Below are positions 24,611 through 34,102 of a stretch of 64,000 nt of DNA, one piece after another (the stretch's first letter is position 1; each line of letters starts with the position of its first letter). The notes beneath the pieces are model-generated. The model did no database searches. It was not told the origin of the DNA and was given only the letters and a program-made list of their open reading frames with translations. The stretch spans positions 1 to 64,000 of the forward strand of contig JAZQDW010000047.1 of the NCBI GenBank assembly GCA_045546995.1, in the 5' to 3' direction. Position numbers and translations under genes: made by a program. Origin of the DNA: Firm-08 sp045546995 (GTDB lineage Bacteria > Bacillota > Clostridia > Oscillospirales > QAKW01).

Positions 24611-26289
24611 ACAATCCCATTGCTTTTATTATGAACGCGTTATACGAGCAGATCCTGGCCGCCGCCAAGGCACTGCAGGCAGAGGGCGCTCTGCCCGAAG
24701 GCGAATTGGCGCCTTTTGACGTGGAGATTCCCAAGGACACCAAAAACGGTGATTTTTCCACCAACTTTGCCATGAAGCACGCACGCGTATTTCGTCTGAA
24801 TCCCCGCGCCATCGGCGAAGCGATCGCCGTCCGTTTGCAGGGCGTGGAATACGTGGAACGGGTGGAGGTGGCCGGCGCCGGCTTTATTAACTTCGTAATG
24901 GCTCCCGCCTACTACGCCATGATTCTGGACAGCGTGGCGCAGATGGGTGAAAATTATGGTAAAAGCGAGCATTTCGGTCACGAAAAGGTGATGGTGGAGT
25001 TCGTTTCCGCCAACCCCACCGGACCGATGCATATGGGCAACGCCCGCGGCGGTATCATCGGTGACTGTCTGGCCTCCCTTTTGGATTGGGCCGGCGCTGA
25101 CGTGCACAGAGAATTTTACGTCAACGATGCCGGTAATCAGGTGTCGCTGTTCGGTAAATCCCTGTACGTCCGTCTGCAACAGCTGCTCAACGGTGAGGAT
25201 TGTATGGAGTTTCCCGAGGATGGTTATCACGGGGATGACATCAAGGTGTTGGCGGCCGAATTTGCCGCTGCCCATCCCGATGCCGGCTCGATGACGGCCG
25301 AGGACGTGACGGCGCAGATGGTCGCCTTCGGTCTGGAAAAAAATATTGCCCGGATGCAGGATGATCTGGGACGCTATAAAATCCAATATGACGAGTGGTT
25401 CAGAGAGAGCCGTCTGCACAACAGCGGCTACGTTGCCGAAACGGTCGCCATTTTGGAGGAAAAAGGCGCTTTGTATGAGAAAGAGGGCGCCAAGTGGTTT
25501 AAGGCCACCGAATACGGCTATGAAAAGGACGAAGTGTTGGTGAAGGCCAACGGATTTTATACCTATTTTGCCGTAGATATCGCCTACCACCGGCACAAGT
25601 TTGTGGAAAGGGACTTCGACCGTGTTATTGACGTGTTCGGCGCCGATCATCACGGCCATACCCTGCGGTTCTGGGCCGCTATGCGTGCGTTGGGATTGGA
25701 CGAAAACAGACTGCAGTTCGTGCTGATGCAGCTGGTACGCCTGATGCGGGACGGTGAGGTCGTCCGCATGAGTAAGCGTACGGGTAAAAGCATCACCCTG
25801 TCCGATCTGCTGGAGGAGATCCCGGTGGATGCCGCCCGTTTCTTCTTTAACAGTCGCGCCAGCGATACCACCATGGATTTCGATTTGGCGTTGGCCACCC
25901 GTCAGGACAGCGAAAACCCCCTGTATTACGTACAGTATGCCCATGCCAGAATCTGCTCCATCCTGCGCAATCTGGAGGAAAACGGCATTGTTTACAGCGG
26001 TGCGCCGGATTATACGCTGTTGGCCACCGATGCGGAAAAGGATCTGATCCGTCAGATCGCTGCCCTGCCGCAGGAGATCGTTTCGGCGGCGGAGGCAAGA
26101 GAGCCTTCCCGTATCACCGCCTACTGCGAGAGTTTGGCGGCCGCCTTCCATAAGTTCTACAACTGCTGTCCCATCAAGACAGAGGAGGGCGCCCTGCGGG
26201 ATGCCAGAATCGGGTTGTGCTACGCCGCAAGACAGACGTTGAAAAACTCGCTGGCGCTGATGAATATCTCTGCGCCGGAGAAAATGTAA
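24607..26289 (+). CDS. argS: Arginyl-tRNA synthetase
   Basis: Class I synthetase charging tRNA-Arg, 560 residues. N-terminal additional domain (DVEIPKDTKNGDFSTNFAM), HIGH-like FVSANPTGPMHMGNARG, FGADHHGH, a KMSK-like MSKRTGK, and the C-terminal DALR-type anticodon-binding domain (HARICSIL...AAAFHKFYNCCPI). GTG 24607 has GGAGG 8 nt upstream and is coupled to DUF1934. Two tRNA-Arg genes also occur in the window. Confidence 0.97.
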   Translation: MNNPIAFIMNALYEQILAAAKALQAEGALPEGELAPFDVEIPKDTKNGDFSTNFAMKHARVFRLNPRAIGEAIAVRLQGVEYVERVEVAGAGFINFVMAPAYYAMILDSVAQMGENYGKSEHFGHEKVMVEFVSANPTGPMHMGNARGGIIGDCLASLLDWAGADVHREFYVNDAGNQVSLFGKSLYVRLQQLLNGEDCMEFPEDGYHGDDIKVLAAEFAAAHPDAGSMTAEDVTAQMVAFGLEKNIARMQDDLGRYKIQYDEWFRESRLHNSGYVAETVAILEEKGALYEKEGAKWFKATEYGYEKDEVLVKANGFYTYFAVDIAYHRHKFVERDFDRVIDVFGADHHGHTLRFWAAMRALGLDENRLQFVLMQLVRLMRDGEVVRMSKRTGKSITLSDLLEEIPVDAARFFFNSRASDTTMDFDLALATRQDSENPLYYVQYAHARICSILRNLEENGIVYSGAPDYTLLATDAEKDLIRQIAALPQEIVSAAEAREPSRITAYCESLAAAFHKFYNCCPIKTEEGALRDARIGLCYAARQTLKNSLALMNISAPEKM

Positions 26290-26418
26290 TATTCTGTAAA
26301 AAAAGAACGAAAAATGTTCTTTATTTCCTGCGTTTTCTATGGTATAATAAATATCAGAGAAAAAACCGTTTGATAATTCTACTTTGATTAGTTTGATATA
26401 TATGGGGGAGAGGCGACA

Positions 26419-27687
26419 ATGAACAAATTTAAAGTTCAAGGACCGGTCAGCCTGCGGGGAGAGGTTACGATCTCCGGCGCTAAAAATGCGGCGGTGGCAA
26501 TTTTGCCTGCCGCGATGCTGGTGGATGGCGTTTGCATCATTGAAAACGTACCGAAAATCAGCGACGTTTACAATTTGATCGATATCATGAATGCGCTGGG
26601 CGCCGTAACCGAATGGGACGGCAATACCCTGCGTGTGGACAGTAAAAATATCCGTGGTTTTACCGTAGATGGCGAAATGGCGCAGAAATGCAGAGCATCC
26701 TATTATTTTATGGGCGCGCTGTTGGGTCGATTCGGCAAATGCGTGGTGCCCTATCCCGGCGGCTGTTCGTTGGGGGAGCGCCCCATCGATCTGCATCTCA
26801 ACGCCTTTAAGGCGATGGGCTCTTCGATCATGGATGATGAGATGGCCGGCATTGTGGAATGTACGGCAACCACCCAGCTGAGCGGGGCGGAATTCCGCTT
26901 TACCAAGGTCAGCGTGGGCGCCACCATCAACGCCATGCTTTGCGCCTGTAAGGCCAAGGGGATCACCATTTTGAAAAACGTGGCTAAGGAGCCCCACGTG
27001 GTTGACGTGGCCAACTTCTTAAATTCCATGGGCGCCAGCGTCAGCGGCGCCGGTACCAACACCATCAAGATCCGTGGCGTTGCCCGTCTGGGCGGCGGCG
27101 CGTATACCGTCATTCCCGATCAGATCGAGGCGGGTACGTATATGCTGGCCGCGGCGGCCACCCGGGGTGACATTTTGGTCAAAGACGTTATCCCCAAGCA
27201 TATGGAGTGTATCACGGACAAGCTGTTGGAAATGGGCTTTGGTGTGGAGGAATTTGACGATTCCATTCGTGTTTATTACGACGGAGGTGAGTTGAATCCC
27301 ACAGAGGTGGTCACCTCGCCTTATCCCGGTTTTCCCACGGATATGCAGTCCCAGATGGGTGTGCTGATGGCCACCGTCAAGGGCACCAGCGAAATTGTGG
27401 AGCGTATCTGGAAAAACCGTTTCCGTTACACTGACGAGCTGTACCGTATGGGAGCCGACATCACGGTGGAAAATAAAGAGCGCGCTATCATCAAGGGGGG
27501 TAAGCCGTTGCGGGGCACCTCCATTCACGCTTGCGATCTGCGGGCCGGCGCGGCGCTCATCATTGCCGCCTGCGCGGCGCAGGGCGTGACCTATATGGAT
27601 GAAATCGAATACGTCGAGCGGGGATACGAGGACGTGGTAAAGAAATTCCGTTCCCTGGGCGCCGATATTGAAAAAATTGAAGAGTAA
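26419..27687 (+). CDS. murA: UDP-N-acetylglucosamine 1-carboxyvinyltransferase
   Basis: First committed step of peptidoglycan synthesis: transfers enolpyruvate from PEP to UDP-GlcNAc. 422 residues. Lys22 in SGAKNAAVAILPA and catalytic Cys116 in PGGCSLGERPIDLH are present, so it should be fosfomycin-sensitive by family knowledge. Later DIRAGAAL-type motif appears as DLRAGAALIIA. A TATAAT at 26343 may be its -10 box, but the -35 is weak. Strong GGGGGAG ribosome site; terminator follows. Confidence 0.97.
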   Translation: MNKFKVQGPVSLRGEVTISGAKNAAVAILPAAMLVDGVCIIENVPKISDVYNLIDIMNALGAVTEWDGNTLRVDSKNIRGFTVDGEMAQKCRASYYFMGALLGRFGKCVVPYPGGCSLGERPIDLHLNAFKAMGSSIMDDEMAGIVECTATTQLSGAEFRFTKVSVGATINAMLCACKAKGITILKNVAKEPHVVDVANFLNSMGASVSGAGTNTIKIRGVARLGGGAYTVIPDQIEAGTYMLAAAATRGDILVKDVIPKHMECITDKLLEMGFGVEEFDDSIRVYYDGGELNPTEVVTSPYPGFPTDMQSQMGVLMATVKGTSEIVERIWKNRFRYTDELYRMGADITVENKERAIIKGGKPLRGTSIHACDLRAGAALIIAACAAQGVTYMDEIEYVERGYEDVVKKFRSLGADIEKIEE

Positions 27688-27731
27688 AAAAAGGCGGAGA
27701 TTTTTTTAAAAATTCTCCGCTTTTTATTTTT
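27685..27731 (+). terminator. Terminator of murA
   Basis: AAGGCGGAGATTTTT and AAAAATTCTCCGC with a following TTTTTATTTTTT tract; the stem has one irregular position. Confidence 0.8.
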
Positions 27732-27740
27732 TAAAAACGA

Positions 27741-27769
27741 TTGACTTTTGCGTGTGGAAATATTAGAAT
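27741..27769 (+). promoter_or_regulatory. Promoter of the MFS-dut operon
   Basis: TTGACT (27741-27746), 17-bp spacer and TAGAAT (27764-27769). Confidence 0.7.
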
Positions 27770-27801
27770 AAGGCGAGTCTGAAAATATAAGGAGCGGGAT
27801 T

Positions 27802-29079
27802 ATGGACGGCAAAGATTATAGACGCAGTAGGCTGTTGTATCATATCGAAGCGGCGCTGGAATATCTGATTGCTTTATTGTTCTCGGGGTCCTTTTTGGCA
27901 TATCTTACGGCATCGCTGGGCATCAGCGACTCGCTGACCGGTATTATCTCGTCTATTATTTCACTGGGTTGTCTGTTTCAGCTGTTGGCTGTGCTGATCC
28001 GTCGCAAAAGCGTCAAGCGGATCGTAATGTGGCTGAGCATTTTAAACCAGACCCTCTTTATGCTGTTGTATCTGTTGCCGCTGGGGGATTTCGTGCCCGG
28101 ACAGGTGAAGGTCGCGCTGTTTGTGGTGATGATTATCGGCGCCTACCTTTTGTATAACCTTGCTTTTCCAAAAAAGATCAGCTGGCTGATGAGTTTGGTG
28201 CCCGATGCCGAGCGCGGAAAATTTACCGCCATCAAGGAGATCATTTCGTTGAGCGTGGGCATTGCCTTTACCTTGGGAATGGGCGAGGTGGTGGATCGCT
28301 TTGATGCGGCCGGTAATTCCCGGGGCGCATTTATCACCGGCGCGGTTACCATTTTCGTGTTGATGGTCCTGCATACGTTGTGTATGGGCTTTTCCATCGA
28401 GCCGGTGGATAAGGATCATCCCACGCCCCGCCTGCGGGAGGGCATCCGACGGATCTGGGAAAATCGGCAGATGCGCAGCGTGGTGGTCGTATTTTTGTTG
28501 TATCATCTGGCCGCCGGCAGTTCGTCCCCTTTTTACGGCTCGTATCAAATCAAGGAATTGGGTCTTTCCCAGGCGGTGGTTTGGATTTTGGCCGCCTGCG
28601 GCAGTCTGGTTCGCGCATTGGTGTCCGTTCCTATGGGAAAATTTGCCGATAAAATGGGCTTTGCAAAAATATTGCGTTTTTGTTTGATGATCTTCGGCGT
28701 TTCCTTTTTGTGTATCACTGTGGCAACTCCTTCAAACGGATTGGTCTGTTTTTTACTGTACTATATTTTCACCGGCGTCGCTATGAGCGGTATCGGCTCG
28801 GCCATGATGAATTTGGTATTTGATTACGTACAGTTGGAGGAGCGTGCCGACGCTTTGGCTGTTACCCAGGCGGTGGGCGGTGTGGCCGGCTTTTGCACTA
28901 CGCTGTGCGTCAGCCCGCTGGTGAGCCTCATTCAAAATGACGGAAACCGTTTTTGGGGGATCCCCATCTATGCCCAGCAGGTAACGGCGATCATTGCCAT
29001 CGTATTTACCCTGGTGACCCTGTGTTATCTTCATTTTGCTATTATCCGTAAACAAGAGAAAGAAGGAAAAAACGTATGA
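27802..29079 (+). CDS. MFS transporter
   Basis: A 425-residue polytopic protein with about 12 membrane helices in two halves. A basic loop between helices 2 and 3 (IRRKSVKRIV) and GKFADKMGFAKILRF in the second half correspond to the MFS cytoplasmic loop motifs. The ESxxVG-type and sugar-specific signatures are absent, so substrate is unknown. The ending matches the dUTPase start by ATGA overlap; whether this coupling has meaning is unclear. Confidence 0.85.
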   Translation: MDGKDYRRSRLLYHIEAALEYLIALLFSGSFLAYLTASLGISDSLTGIISSIISLGCLFQLLAVLIRRKSVKRIVMWLSILNQTLFMLLYLLPLGDFVPGQVKVALFVVMIIGAYLLYNLAFPKKISWLMSLVPDAERGKFTAIKEIISLSVGIAFTLGMGEVVDRFDAAGNSRGAFITGAVTIFVLMVLHTLCMGFSIEPVDKDHPTPRLREGIRRIWENRQMRSVVVVFLLYHLAAGSSSPFYGSYQIKELGLSQAVVWILAACGSLVRALVSVPMGKFADKMGFAKILRFCLMIFGVSFLCITVATPSNGLVCFLLYYIFTGVAMSGIGSAMMNLVFDYVQLEERADALAVTQAVGGVAGFCTTLCVSPLVSLIQNDGNRFWGIPIYAQQVTAIIAIVFTLVTLCYLHFAIIRKQEKEGKNV

Positions 29080-29507
29080 AAATTCCGGTAAAAAAATTAC
29101 ATCCCGATGCCTCTCTGCCCACCCTTGGCTCCGCCCTGGCGGCTGGCGCAGATCTGTACGCGCTGGAGGCGCTGACCATCGCCGGAGGAGAGACAAAATT
29201 GATCCATACCGGCATTGCGCTGGAAATTCCGCAGGGATACGGCGGCTTTATCTTTGCCCGCAGTGGACTGGCCACCAAACGGCATTTGGCGCCCGCCAAT
29301 AAGGTGGGCGTGGTGGATGCTGACTATCGGGGCGAAATTATGGTTGCACTGCACAATCATGGCACTGAACAGCAGACGGTCGAAAAAGGGGAAAGAGTGG
29401 CGCAGATGGTCATTTTGCCCTTCCTGGCGGCAGAATATTTCGAAACGGAAGCGCTCAGCGATACCGAACGCGGCGAAAAGGGTTTTGGCTCCAGCGGAAG
29501 AAAATAA
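29076..29507 (+). CDS. dut: dUTP diphosphatase
   Basis: Trimeric dUTPase, 143 residues, converting dUTP to dUMP. All five motifs are present in order: AGADLYA, ARSGLA, GVVDADYRGEI, EKGERVAQMV and the P-loop-like ERGEKGFGSSGR that closes on the neighbouring subunit. It is coupled to the MFS gene and followed by an intrinsic terminator. Confidence 0.97.
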   Translation: MKIPVKKLHPDASLPTLGSALAAGADLYALEALTIAGGETKLIHTGIALEIPQGYGGFIFARSGLATKRHLAPANKVGVVDADYRGEIMVALHNHGTEQQTVEKGERVAQMVILPFLAAEYFETEALSDTERGEKGFGSSGRK

Positions 29508-29508
29508 A

Positions 29509-29562
29509 CAAAGCGTGGTGGTTGATCCTCTTATGAGGGCATCCTTGCCACGCTTTTTCTTT
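29509..29562 (+). terminator. Terminator of the MFS-dut operon
   Basis: AAAGCGTGG pairs with CCACGCTTTTT across a loop that contains a second small hairpin (CCTC-TTAT-GAGG). Confidence 0.75.
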
Positions 29563-29670
29563 GCACGAAGGAAAAAAATTACAGGAAACTTACGCATTTA
29601 ATAATTCTTTAATAGATTTTTTGTGTAAATACCAGTATAATAGAATCAACAAGAAAAAGGAGGGACAGCA

Positions 29671-30537
29671 TTGGCTGATTTTAAACTATTGATCGAAACC
29701 GGGACCGATCTGTCCCGTAAATATATTATGCAAGAGGAAAATCTGGCGGTGATGCCGCTGGATTTGATCATTGACGGCAAGGAATACAAGCAAGATCCGT
29801 TGCATCCGCAGATGCTTACCCCCGTCTTTTACGACAAACAGCGCAGAGGAATGAAGGGGGAGATCACGGCGTTGCACTCCCATCAGATCGAGGCGTATAT
29901 GCAGCCCATTCTGGAGCTGGGCAAGGATATTTTATATCTGGGACTGGCCGACCATATGGGTGGTAATCTGGCGGCGGCGCGGCAGGCGCGGGAAACGATG
30001 CTGCAGCAGTATCCTGACCGACAGATCGGCATCGTGGATACCGGCTGTGTTTCGTTGGGTCAGGGTTTGCTGGTACAATACTGTAACGAATATCTCAAAG
30101 CGGGACACACGCTGGAGGAAACCCGATGCTTTGTGGAGGAAAAGGCGAAGCAGGTGCATCATCTGTTTATGGTAGATCGGCCCAAATATTTGCGACGCAG
30201 TAAGGTGATCGGGCCGTTGACCGGGATCTGGGAACAGCTTTTTGGCATCAAACCGATCTATCAGATCAATCAAAACGGACAAATGACCATCGCCAAAAAG
30301 CCGCGGGGTAAGGAAAAGGCCTTTTTACAGATGGCCGATCAGGTGGCCCGCCAATGGACGGGCGGCAAAATTTACATTGCTCACGCCGATACTTTGAGTG
30401 ACGCCGGCAAACTGAAGGCGATGCTCCAAAAACGGAAAATAGCGACGGAAATAGAGATCGGCGATATCGGGCCGGCCATCGGATTGCGATGCGGCGCCGG
30501 CACAGTGGCTGTTTTTTATGAAGGAGAGAAACGATGA
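29671..30537 (+). CDS. DegV family fatty-acid-binding protein
   Basis: A 288-residue DegV (FakB-like) protein. These bind fatty acids and can present them to a FakA kinase. N-terminal FKLLIETGTDLSRKY and MPLDLIIDGKEYKQD, the middle YLGLADHMGGN...ARQARE and IGIVDTGCVSLGQGLLV, and C-terminal IGPAIGLRCGAGTVAVFY match the family. The start is TTG 29671, set by AAGGAGG 7 nt upstream. It is coupled (ATGA) to a two-component system, which suggests a membrane-lipid or envelope link by inference. Confidence 0.88.
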   Translation: MADFKLLIETGTDLSRKYIMQEENLAVMPLDLIIDGKEYKQDPLHPQMLTPVFYDKQRRGMKGEITALHSHQIEAYMQPILELGKDILYLGLADHMGGNLAAARQARETMLQQYPDRQIGIVDTGCVSLGQGLLVQYCNEYLKAGHTLEETRCFVEEKAKQVHHLFMVDRPKYLRRSKVIGPLTGIWEQLFGIKPIYQINQNGQMTIAKKPRGKEKAFLQMADQVARQWTGGKIYIAHADTLSDAGKLKAMLQKRKIATEIEIGDIGPAIGLRCGAGTVAVFYEGEKR

Positions 30538-31232
30538 CGTATAGGATATTGATTGCAGAGGATGAAAATTCCATTGCCCGATTGTTGGAGTTGGAACTGC
30601 AACGAGAGGGGTTTGCGGCGGATATCTTTTACGATGGGGAAAGTGCCCTGCAGGCGGCATTGGGCGGCGGATACGATCTGCTGTTGTTGGATATTATGAT
30701 GCCGAAGATGGACGGTATTGCCGTGCTGCGCGCCGTGCGGGAGCACAGTGACGTACCCGTTATTATGCTGACCGCCAAAGGCGCGCTGGAGGACAAGGTC
30801 AACGTATTGGGGCTGGGGGCGGACGATTATATCGTTAAACCCTTTATGATGCCTGAGGTGACGGCGCGCATCCGTTCGGCTTTGCGACGGACAGGTACCG
30901 TCAAGGCTGACCGTGCGGTATTGCAAAACGGCAAATTGAGCGTGGATCGTTCCACCTATACCGTCAGCTATGACGGCAATGCCCTGGAACTGACCAAAAA
31001 AGAGTACGAGTTGGTATGTTATTTTATGGAGCATCTGGGCAAGGTTTGCTCCCGGCAGGAGATCATTAAGGACGTATGGGGCTTTGATTATATCGGTGAC
31101 ACCAATCTCATTGACGTATATATCCGCTATCTGCGCAGTAAGATCGACAACGTGTACGATACCTGCTTTTTTAAAACGATGCGCGGATTTGGCTATGTGA
31201 TGGAGGAGCAGGACGATGCAGAAGAGCGATAA
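30534..31232 (+). CDS. OmpR-family response regulator
   Basis: A 232-residue regulator. The receiver domain has the acidic pair ED (9-11), phosphoacceptor Asp53 (LLLLDIMMPKMDG), TAK and KPF. The winged-helix DNA-binding domain ends IRYLRSKID...TMRGFGYVME. Its gene overlaps DegV by 4 bp and the kinase by 17 bp, so all three are co-translated. Confidence 0.95.
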   Translation: MTYRILIAEDENSIARLLELELQREGFAADIFYDGESALQAALGGGYDLLLLDIMMPKMDGIAVLRAVREHSDVPVIMLTAKGALEDKVNVLGLGADDYIVKPFMMPEVTARIRSALRRTGTVKADRAVLQNGKLSVDRSTYTVSYDGNALELTKKEYELVCYFMEHLGKVCSRQEIIKDVWGFDYIGDTNLIDVYIRYLRSKIDNVYDTCFFKTMRGFGYVMEEQDDAEER

Positions 31233-32838
31233 GGTTGCCTATCGGGTAGGCCTGCAACGGATCAAAAGCGTCTATAAGAGCGAAAAGGCGGCGGCCAAAT
31301 ACAATTATAAACTGGAAAAAAGCCGTTTATTGCTCGCCCTGGCGCAGAGCCGCAGTCCCGAACATCCCAAGCCCAGCGCCAAACGGAAGCAGGAGATCCG
31401 CAACGCCATCCGTCTGGCCCGACAGACCTACAAAAATCGGGTATTGCAGGAGAAAAACATATTTTTGACCGAACGGGCGCAAATGAAGCAACAATATAAA
31501 AAGCAGAAAAAGTGGGCGGCGGCCGATCGTCCGCCGGCCTCGCTGTCCTTTTCGCTGGCGGCGGCCTTCGTATTGGTCTTTTTACTGCTGATGGTGCTGC
31601 AGGGTGTGTTCGTTTTGTGGACGGTGGATTATTTGACCGATCAGCAAAGCGACAGTCAGCTGAATACCGTTTACTCGGCCATGACGGCCGCCGATTTTTC
31701 CGAGGAGGCGGCGGCCCACGCCGCCATCCACGATATTTCTTTCGTGGCGTTGCGGCAAAACGGACGGACGGTCTATCAGGTGGGAGAAGGTAAAATAGCG
31801 CCCACCGCCTTTGAAAAAACAGAGGGAATTTATGATATCAAGGTGGGCGTTATCAAATATCGCCTGCTGTGTCAGCCGACGGAAAGCGGCTATTTATACA
31901 TCGCCAAAAATATGCAGACGGAGGATGACATTTTTGCATTGCTGTTGGTGGTTATGAGTGTGGCGGTGGTCATTGCGGCCATTGCCAGCGGTGTGGTGGG
32001 TATTTCCGTATCACAAAGCTGTTTGCGGCCATTGCATTCGATGAGCCGCCTGATGAAGCAGATGAACGTAAACGACCTATCTGCCCGTCTGGATACCACG
32101 CGGATCCATACCGAGCTGCGGGATGTTGCTACCCATTATAATCAGATGATGGATCGGTTGGAGGCAAGCTATGAGGCGCAGGCACGGTTTGTCAGCGATG
32201 CCTCCCATGAGCTGCGCACACCTCTGTCGGTCATTTCCGGCTATGGGGATATTCTGCAACGCTGGGGCAGAGAGGAGCCGGCAGTGCTGGAGGAGGCGAT
32301 CACCTCCATCAACGCCCAGTGCAAGCAAATGCACGATTTGCTGGATCGATTGCTCACCCTGTCCCGTATGGATCAGGAGTTGCCGGAACTGCACGCAGAG
32401 GAGCAGGAGATCTATCCGCTGATCGAGGAACTGACCAGAGACTTCAAGCTGGTGGCCGGTGGCCGTCGATTGGAGATGGAGGCGCCCAAGATCCTGCGAC
32501 TGTATTGCGATGCCGATATGTTGCGGCAGGCGTTGGTCATTTTTTTGGATAATGCGGTCAAGTTTACCGAAGAAGAGGGTCAGATCGTCGTATTTGCCCG
32601 AGAGACGGAACAGGACGTTTCCATTGGAGTGCAGGATAACGGTATTGGGATCCCGCAGGAAAAGCTGGATCAGATTTTTCAACGCTTTTACAAGGCCGAT
32701 CCCGCCCGCGGGGAAAAGGGCTATGGTTTGGGCCTGTCCATTGCGTCCAAGCTGGCGCAGCTGATGGACGCAAAGATCACTGTAGATTCTGCGCCGGGAC
32801 AGGGAACGACCTTTGCCCTGATATTTAAAAAAGAGTAA
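31216..32838 (+). CDS. Sensor histidine kinase with long basic N-terminal extension
   Basis: A 540-residue membrane kinase, partner of the preceding regulator. Residues 1-105 are an unusual Lys/Arg-rich, coiled-coil-prone cytoplasmic extension (for example KRKQEIRNAIRLARQTYK). TM1 (112-135), an extracytoplasmic sensor of about 100 residues and TM2 (238-264) follow, then HAMP, the phosphoacceptor His331 in SHELRTPL, and a HATPase domain with NAVKFTE, DNGIGIP and GYGLGLSI. Kinases of this class normally begin close to TM1, so the extension is additional. RBS GGAG. Confidence 0.94.
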   Translation: MQKSDKVAYRVGLQRIKSVYKSEKAAAKYNYKLEKSRLLLALAQSRSPEHPKPSAKRKQEIRNAIRLARQTYKNRVLQEKNIFLTERAQMKQQYKKQKKWAAADRPPASLSFSLAAAFVLVFLLLMVLQGVFVLWTVDYLTDQQSDSQLNTVYSAMTAADFSEEAAAHAAIHDISFVALRQNGRTVYQVGEGKIAPTAFEKTEGIYDIKVGVIKYRLLCQPTESGYLYIAKNMQTEDDIFALLLVVMSVAVVIAAIASGVVGISVSQSCLRPLHSMSRLMKQMNVNDLSARLDTTRIHTELRDVATHYNQMMDRLEASYEAQARFVSDASHELRTPLSVISGYGDILQRWGREEPAVLEEAITSINAQCKQMHDLLDRLLTLSRMDQELPELHAEEQEIYPLIEELTRDFKLVAGGRRLEMEAPKILRLYCDADMLRQALVIFLDNAVKFTEEEGQIVVFARETEQDVSIGVQDNGIGIPQEKLDQIFQRFYKADPARGEKGYGLGLSIASKLAQLMDAKITVDSAPGQGTTFALIFKKE

Positions 32839-32846
32839 AATCAGAA

Positions 32847-32876
32847 AGCCAAGAGCATCGCTCTTGGCTTTTGTTT
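32847..32876. terminator. Bidirectional terminator between convergent operons
   Basis: AAAGCCAAGAGC-ATC-GCTCTTGGCTTT with T/A-rich flanks on both sides; it separates the rightward kinase from the leftward ECF gene. Confidence 0.85.
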
Positions 32877-32880
32877 ATGC

Positions 32881-33426
32881 TTATTTTTGGGTCGTAAAAG
32901 TACCCGTGGTTGCCTTTTGCCCGTTTGCCCGGCGTAATACCATGATCAGCGGAACGATCAACGCGCCACAGCAAAAATTGCTGATGCCGTGGGTGACGTC
33001 AAAGGGAAATCCCGCAATGATCCAGGCAATGGTACCCTTCAGGTCCAGACCAAACATAATTGCCTGCGCCGGGGCGTACAGCACGCCGTATAAAAAGCCG
33101 TGCAGCGCGCATACCACCATATACACCGGTATGCCGATGCGGCTGGTAGCAAGACGCTGCGGCAACAGCATGGTTGCCCCCCACAAAACGGTCCAAAGAT
33201 ACAAGTGGGGGACCCACCAGGCGGAAAAGCCGCCGAACAGGCCGCACAGCAGGACAAACAGATAGATGGGAAACAATGCCTTTTTGCGATATACTACCGT
33301 CAGCGCAATGACGAAAACACCCAACAGATGGATGTTGGGCAATCCCTCCATCAACAGCTTGGAGGCATACATCAATGCACCCAGCATACCGAAAATGGCA
33401 ATTTCCCGTACGGTCAGTTTTTTCAT
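32881..33426 (-). CDS. ECF transporter S component, probably for cobalamin
   Basis: A 181-residue membrane protein with about five or six helices, of the substrate-binding S-component type used with a shared energy-coupling module. The N-terminal REIAIFGMLGALMYASKLLM resembles the conserved helix that docks on the module. No ATPase or T component is encoded nearby, consistent with a group II ECF transporter. Co-transcription with a DUF4430 lipoprotein under a cobalamin riboswitch makes B12 or a precursor the likely substrate (inference). It starts in a TAATG overlap with the lipoprotein stop. Confidence 0.85.
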   Translation of the reverse strand: MKKLTVREIAIFGMLGALMYASKLLMEGLPNIHLLGVFVIALTVVYRKKALFPIYLFVLLCGLFGGFSAWWVPHLYLWTVLWGATMLLPQRLATSRIGIPVYMVVCALHGFLYGVLYAPAQAIMFGLDLKGTIAWIIAGFPFDVTHGISNFCCGALIVPLIMVLRRANGQKATTGTFTTQK

Positions 33427-33869
33427 TATTCCGCCTTGAAGGCGTAGGAAGAACCGGCGGTGATGTTGGTCTTGTCCACACCGGTGGCCGCATAGTTGCC
33501 GTTTTCGTAAAATGCCCAGTATTTTTTGTCCTTGTCGTAATCCAAAGTAATGCCGTTGACGGTTTTGACGTAAAGACCGTATTCGGACTCCTCCCCTTCG
33601 ATCAGCTTCAGTTCCTGCAGCGCTTCACCGACGGTGGTCTTGTCGGTGTGGATCTCAAAGGCGGTTTTCTTGCCCTCCACGTCGGTGACGGTGAAGGAAA
33701 ATACGGTCTTTCCCTTGCCCAGTACGGTGGGGGCGGTCTGTGAGGCGCCCTCGGTGGGTGCCACGGTGGGGGTCTTGTCGCTACATCCTGTAAAACACAG
33801 TGCTTCAGCCGCAATCAGCACCACGCAAAGAACCAGCAACAACCATCTTGTAAAACGTGTTGTTTTCAT
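33426..33869 (-). CDS. DUF4430 (transcobalamin-like) lipoprotein
   Basis: A 147-residue exported lipoprotein: signal peptide MKTTRFTRWLLLVL... with lipobox CFTGC near residue 29, a short Thr/Pro-rich linker, then a DUF4430-like domain (TVGEALQELKL, VKTVNGITLDYDKDKKYWAFYENG, AGSSYAF). This domain resembles the C-terminal beta-domain of transcobalamin. With the downstream S component and the riboswitch it probably captures corrinoid at the cell surface. Good GGAGAAG ribosome site; ATG 33869. Confidence 0.86.
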   Translation of the reverse strand: MKTTRFTRWLLLVLCVVLIAAEALCFTGCSDKTPTVAPTEGASQTAPTVLGKGKTVFSFTVTDVEGKKTAFEIHTDKTTVGEALQELKLIEGEESEYGLYVKTVNGITLDYDKDKKYWAFYENGNYAATGVDKTNITAGSSYAFKAE

Positions 33870-33901
33870 AATGCTTCTCCTTTGTATTATTAGTATTTGT
33901 T

Positions 33902-34100
33902 TTCCCCTTATGTGTCGGCGCTCGCAACGAAGGGAAGAGCGTGTCATGCGGGTATTTCGACTCGGTGCGCGCATTGCCGCCTTCTCGGAATGCTCCAATG
34001 GCGTGTCCCCAAGTTGCGGCCTTGGGTAGGCAAAACGATCTATGCACCTCACGGCGGCGGGCCCGTACAGGAATTTCACCTGTTTCCCCTTATGACAGAC
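33902..34100 (-). promoter_or_regulatory. Cobalamin riboswitch
   Basis: Read on the minus strand the leader contains GGTGAAATTCCTGTACGGG, CCCGCCGCCGTGAGG, an AAGGCGG-type element and the B12-box-like GAGTCGAAATACCCGCATGAC. Order and spacing match the AdoCbl-type riboswitch. A hairpin CGCTC...GAGCG lies downstream, where the expression platform is expected. The 11-mer CATAAGGGGAA occurs at both ends of the element. It controls the DUF4430 lipoprotein and ECF S-component genes. Confidence 0.9.
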
Positions 34101-34102
34101 TT

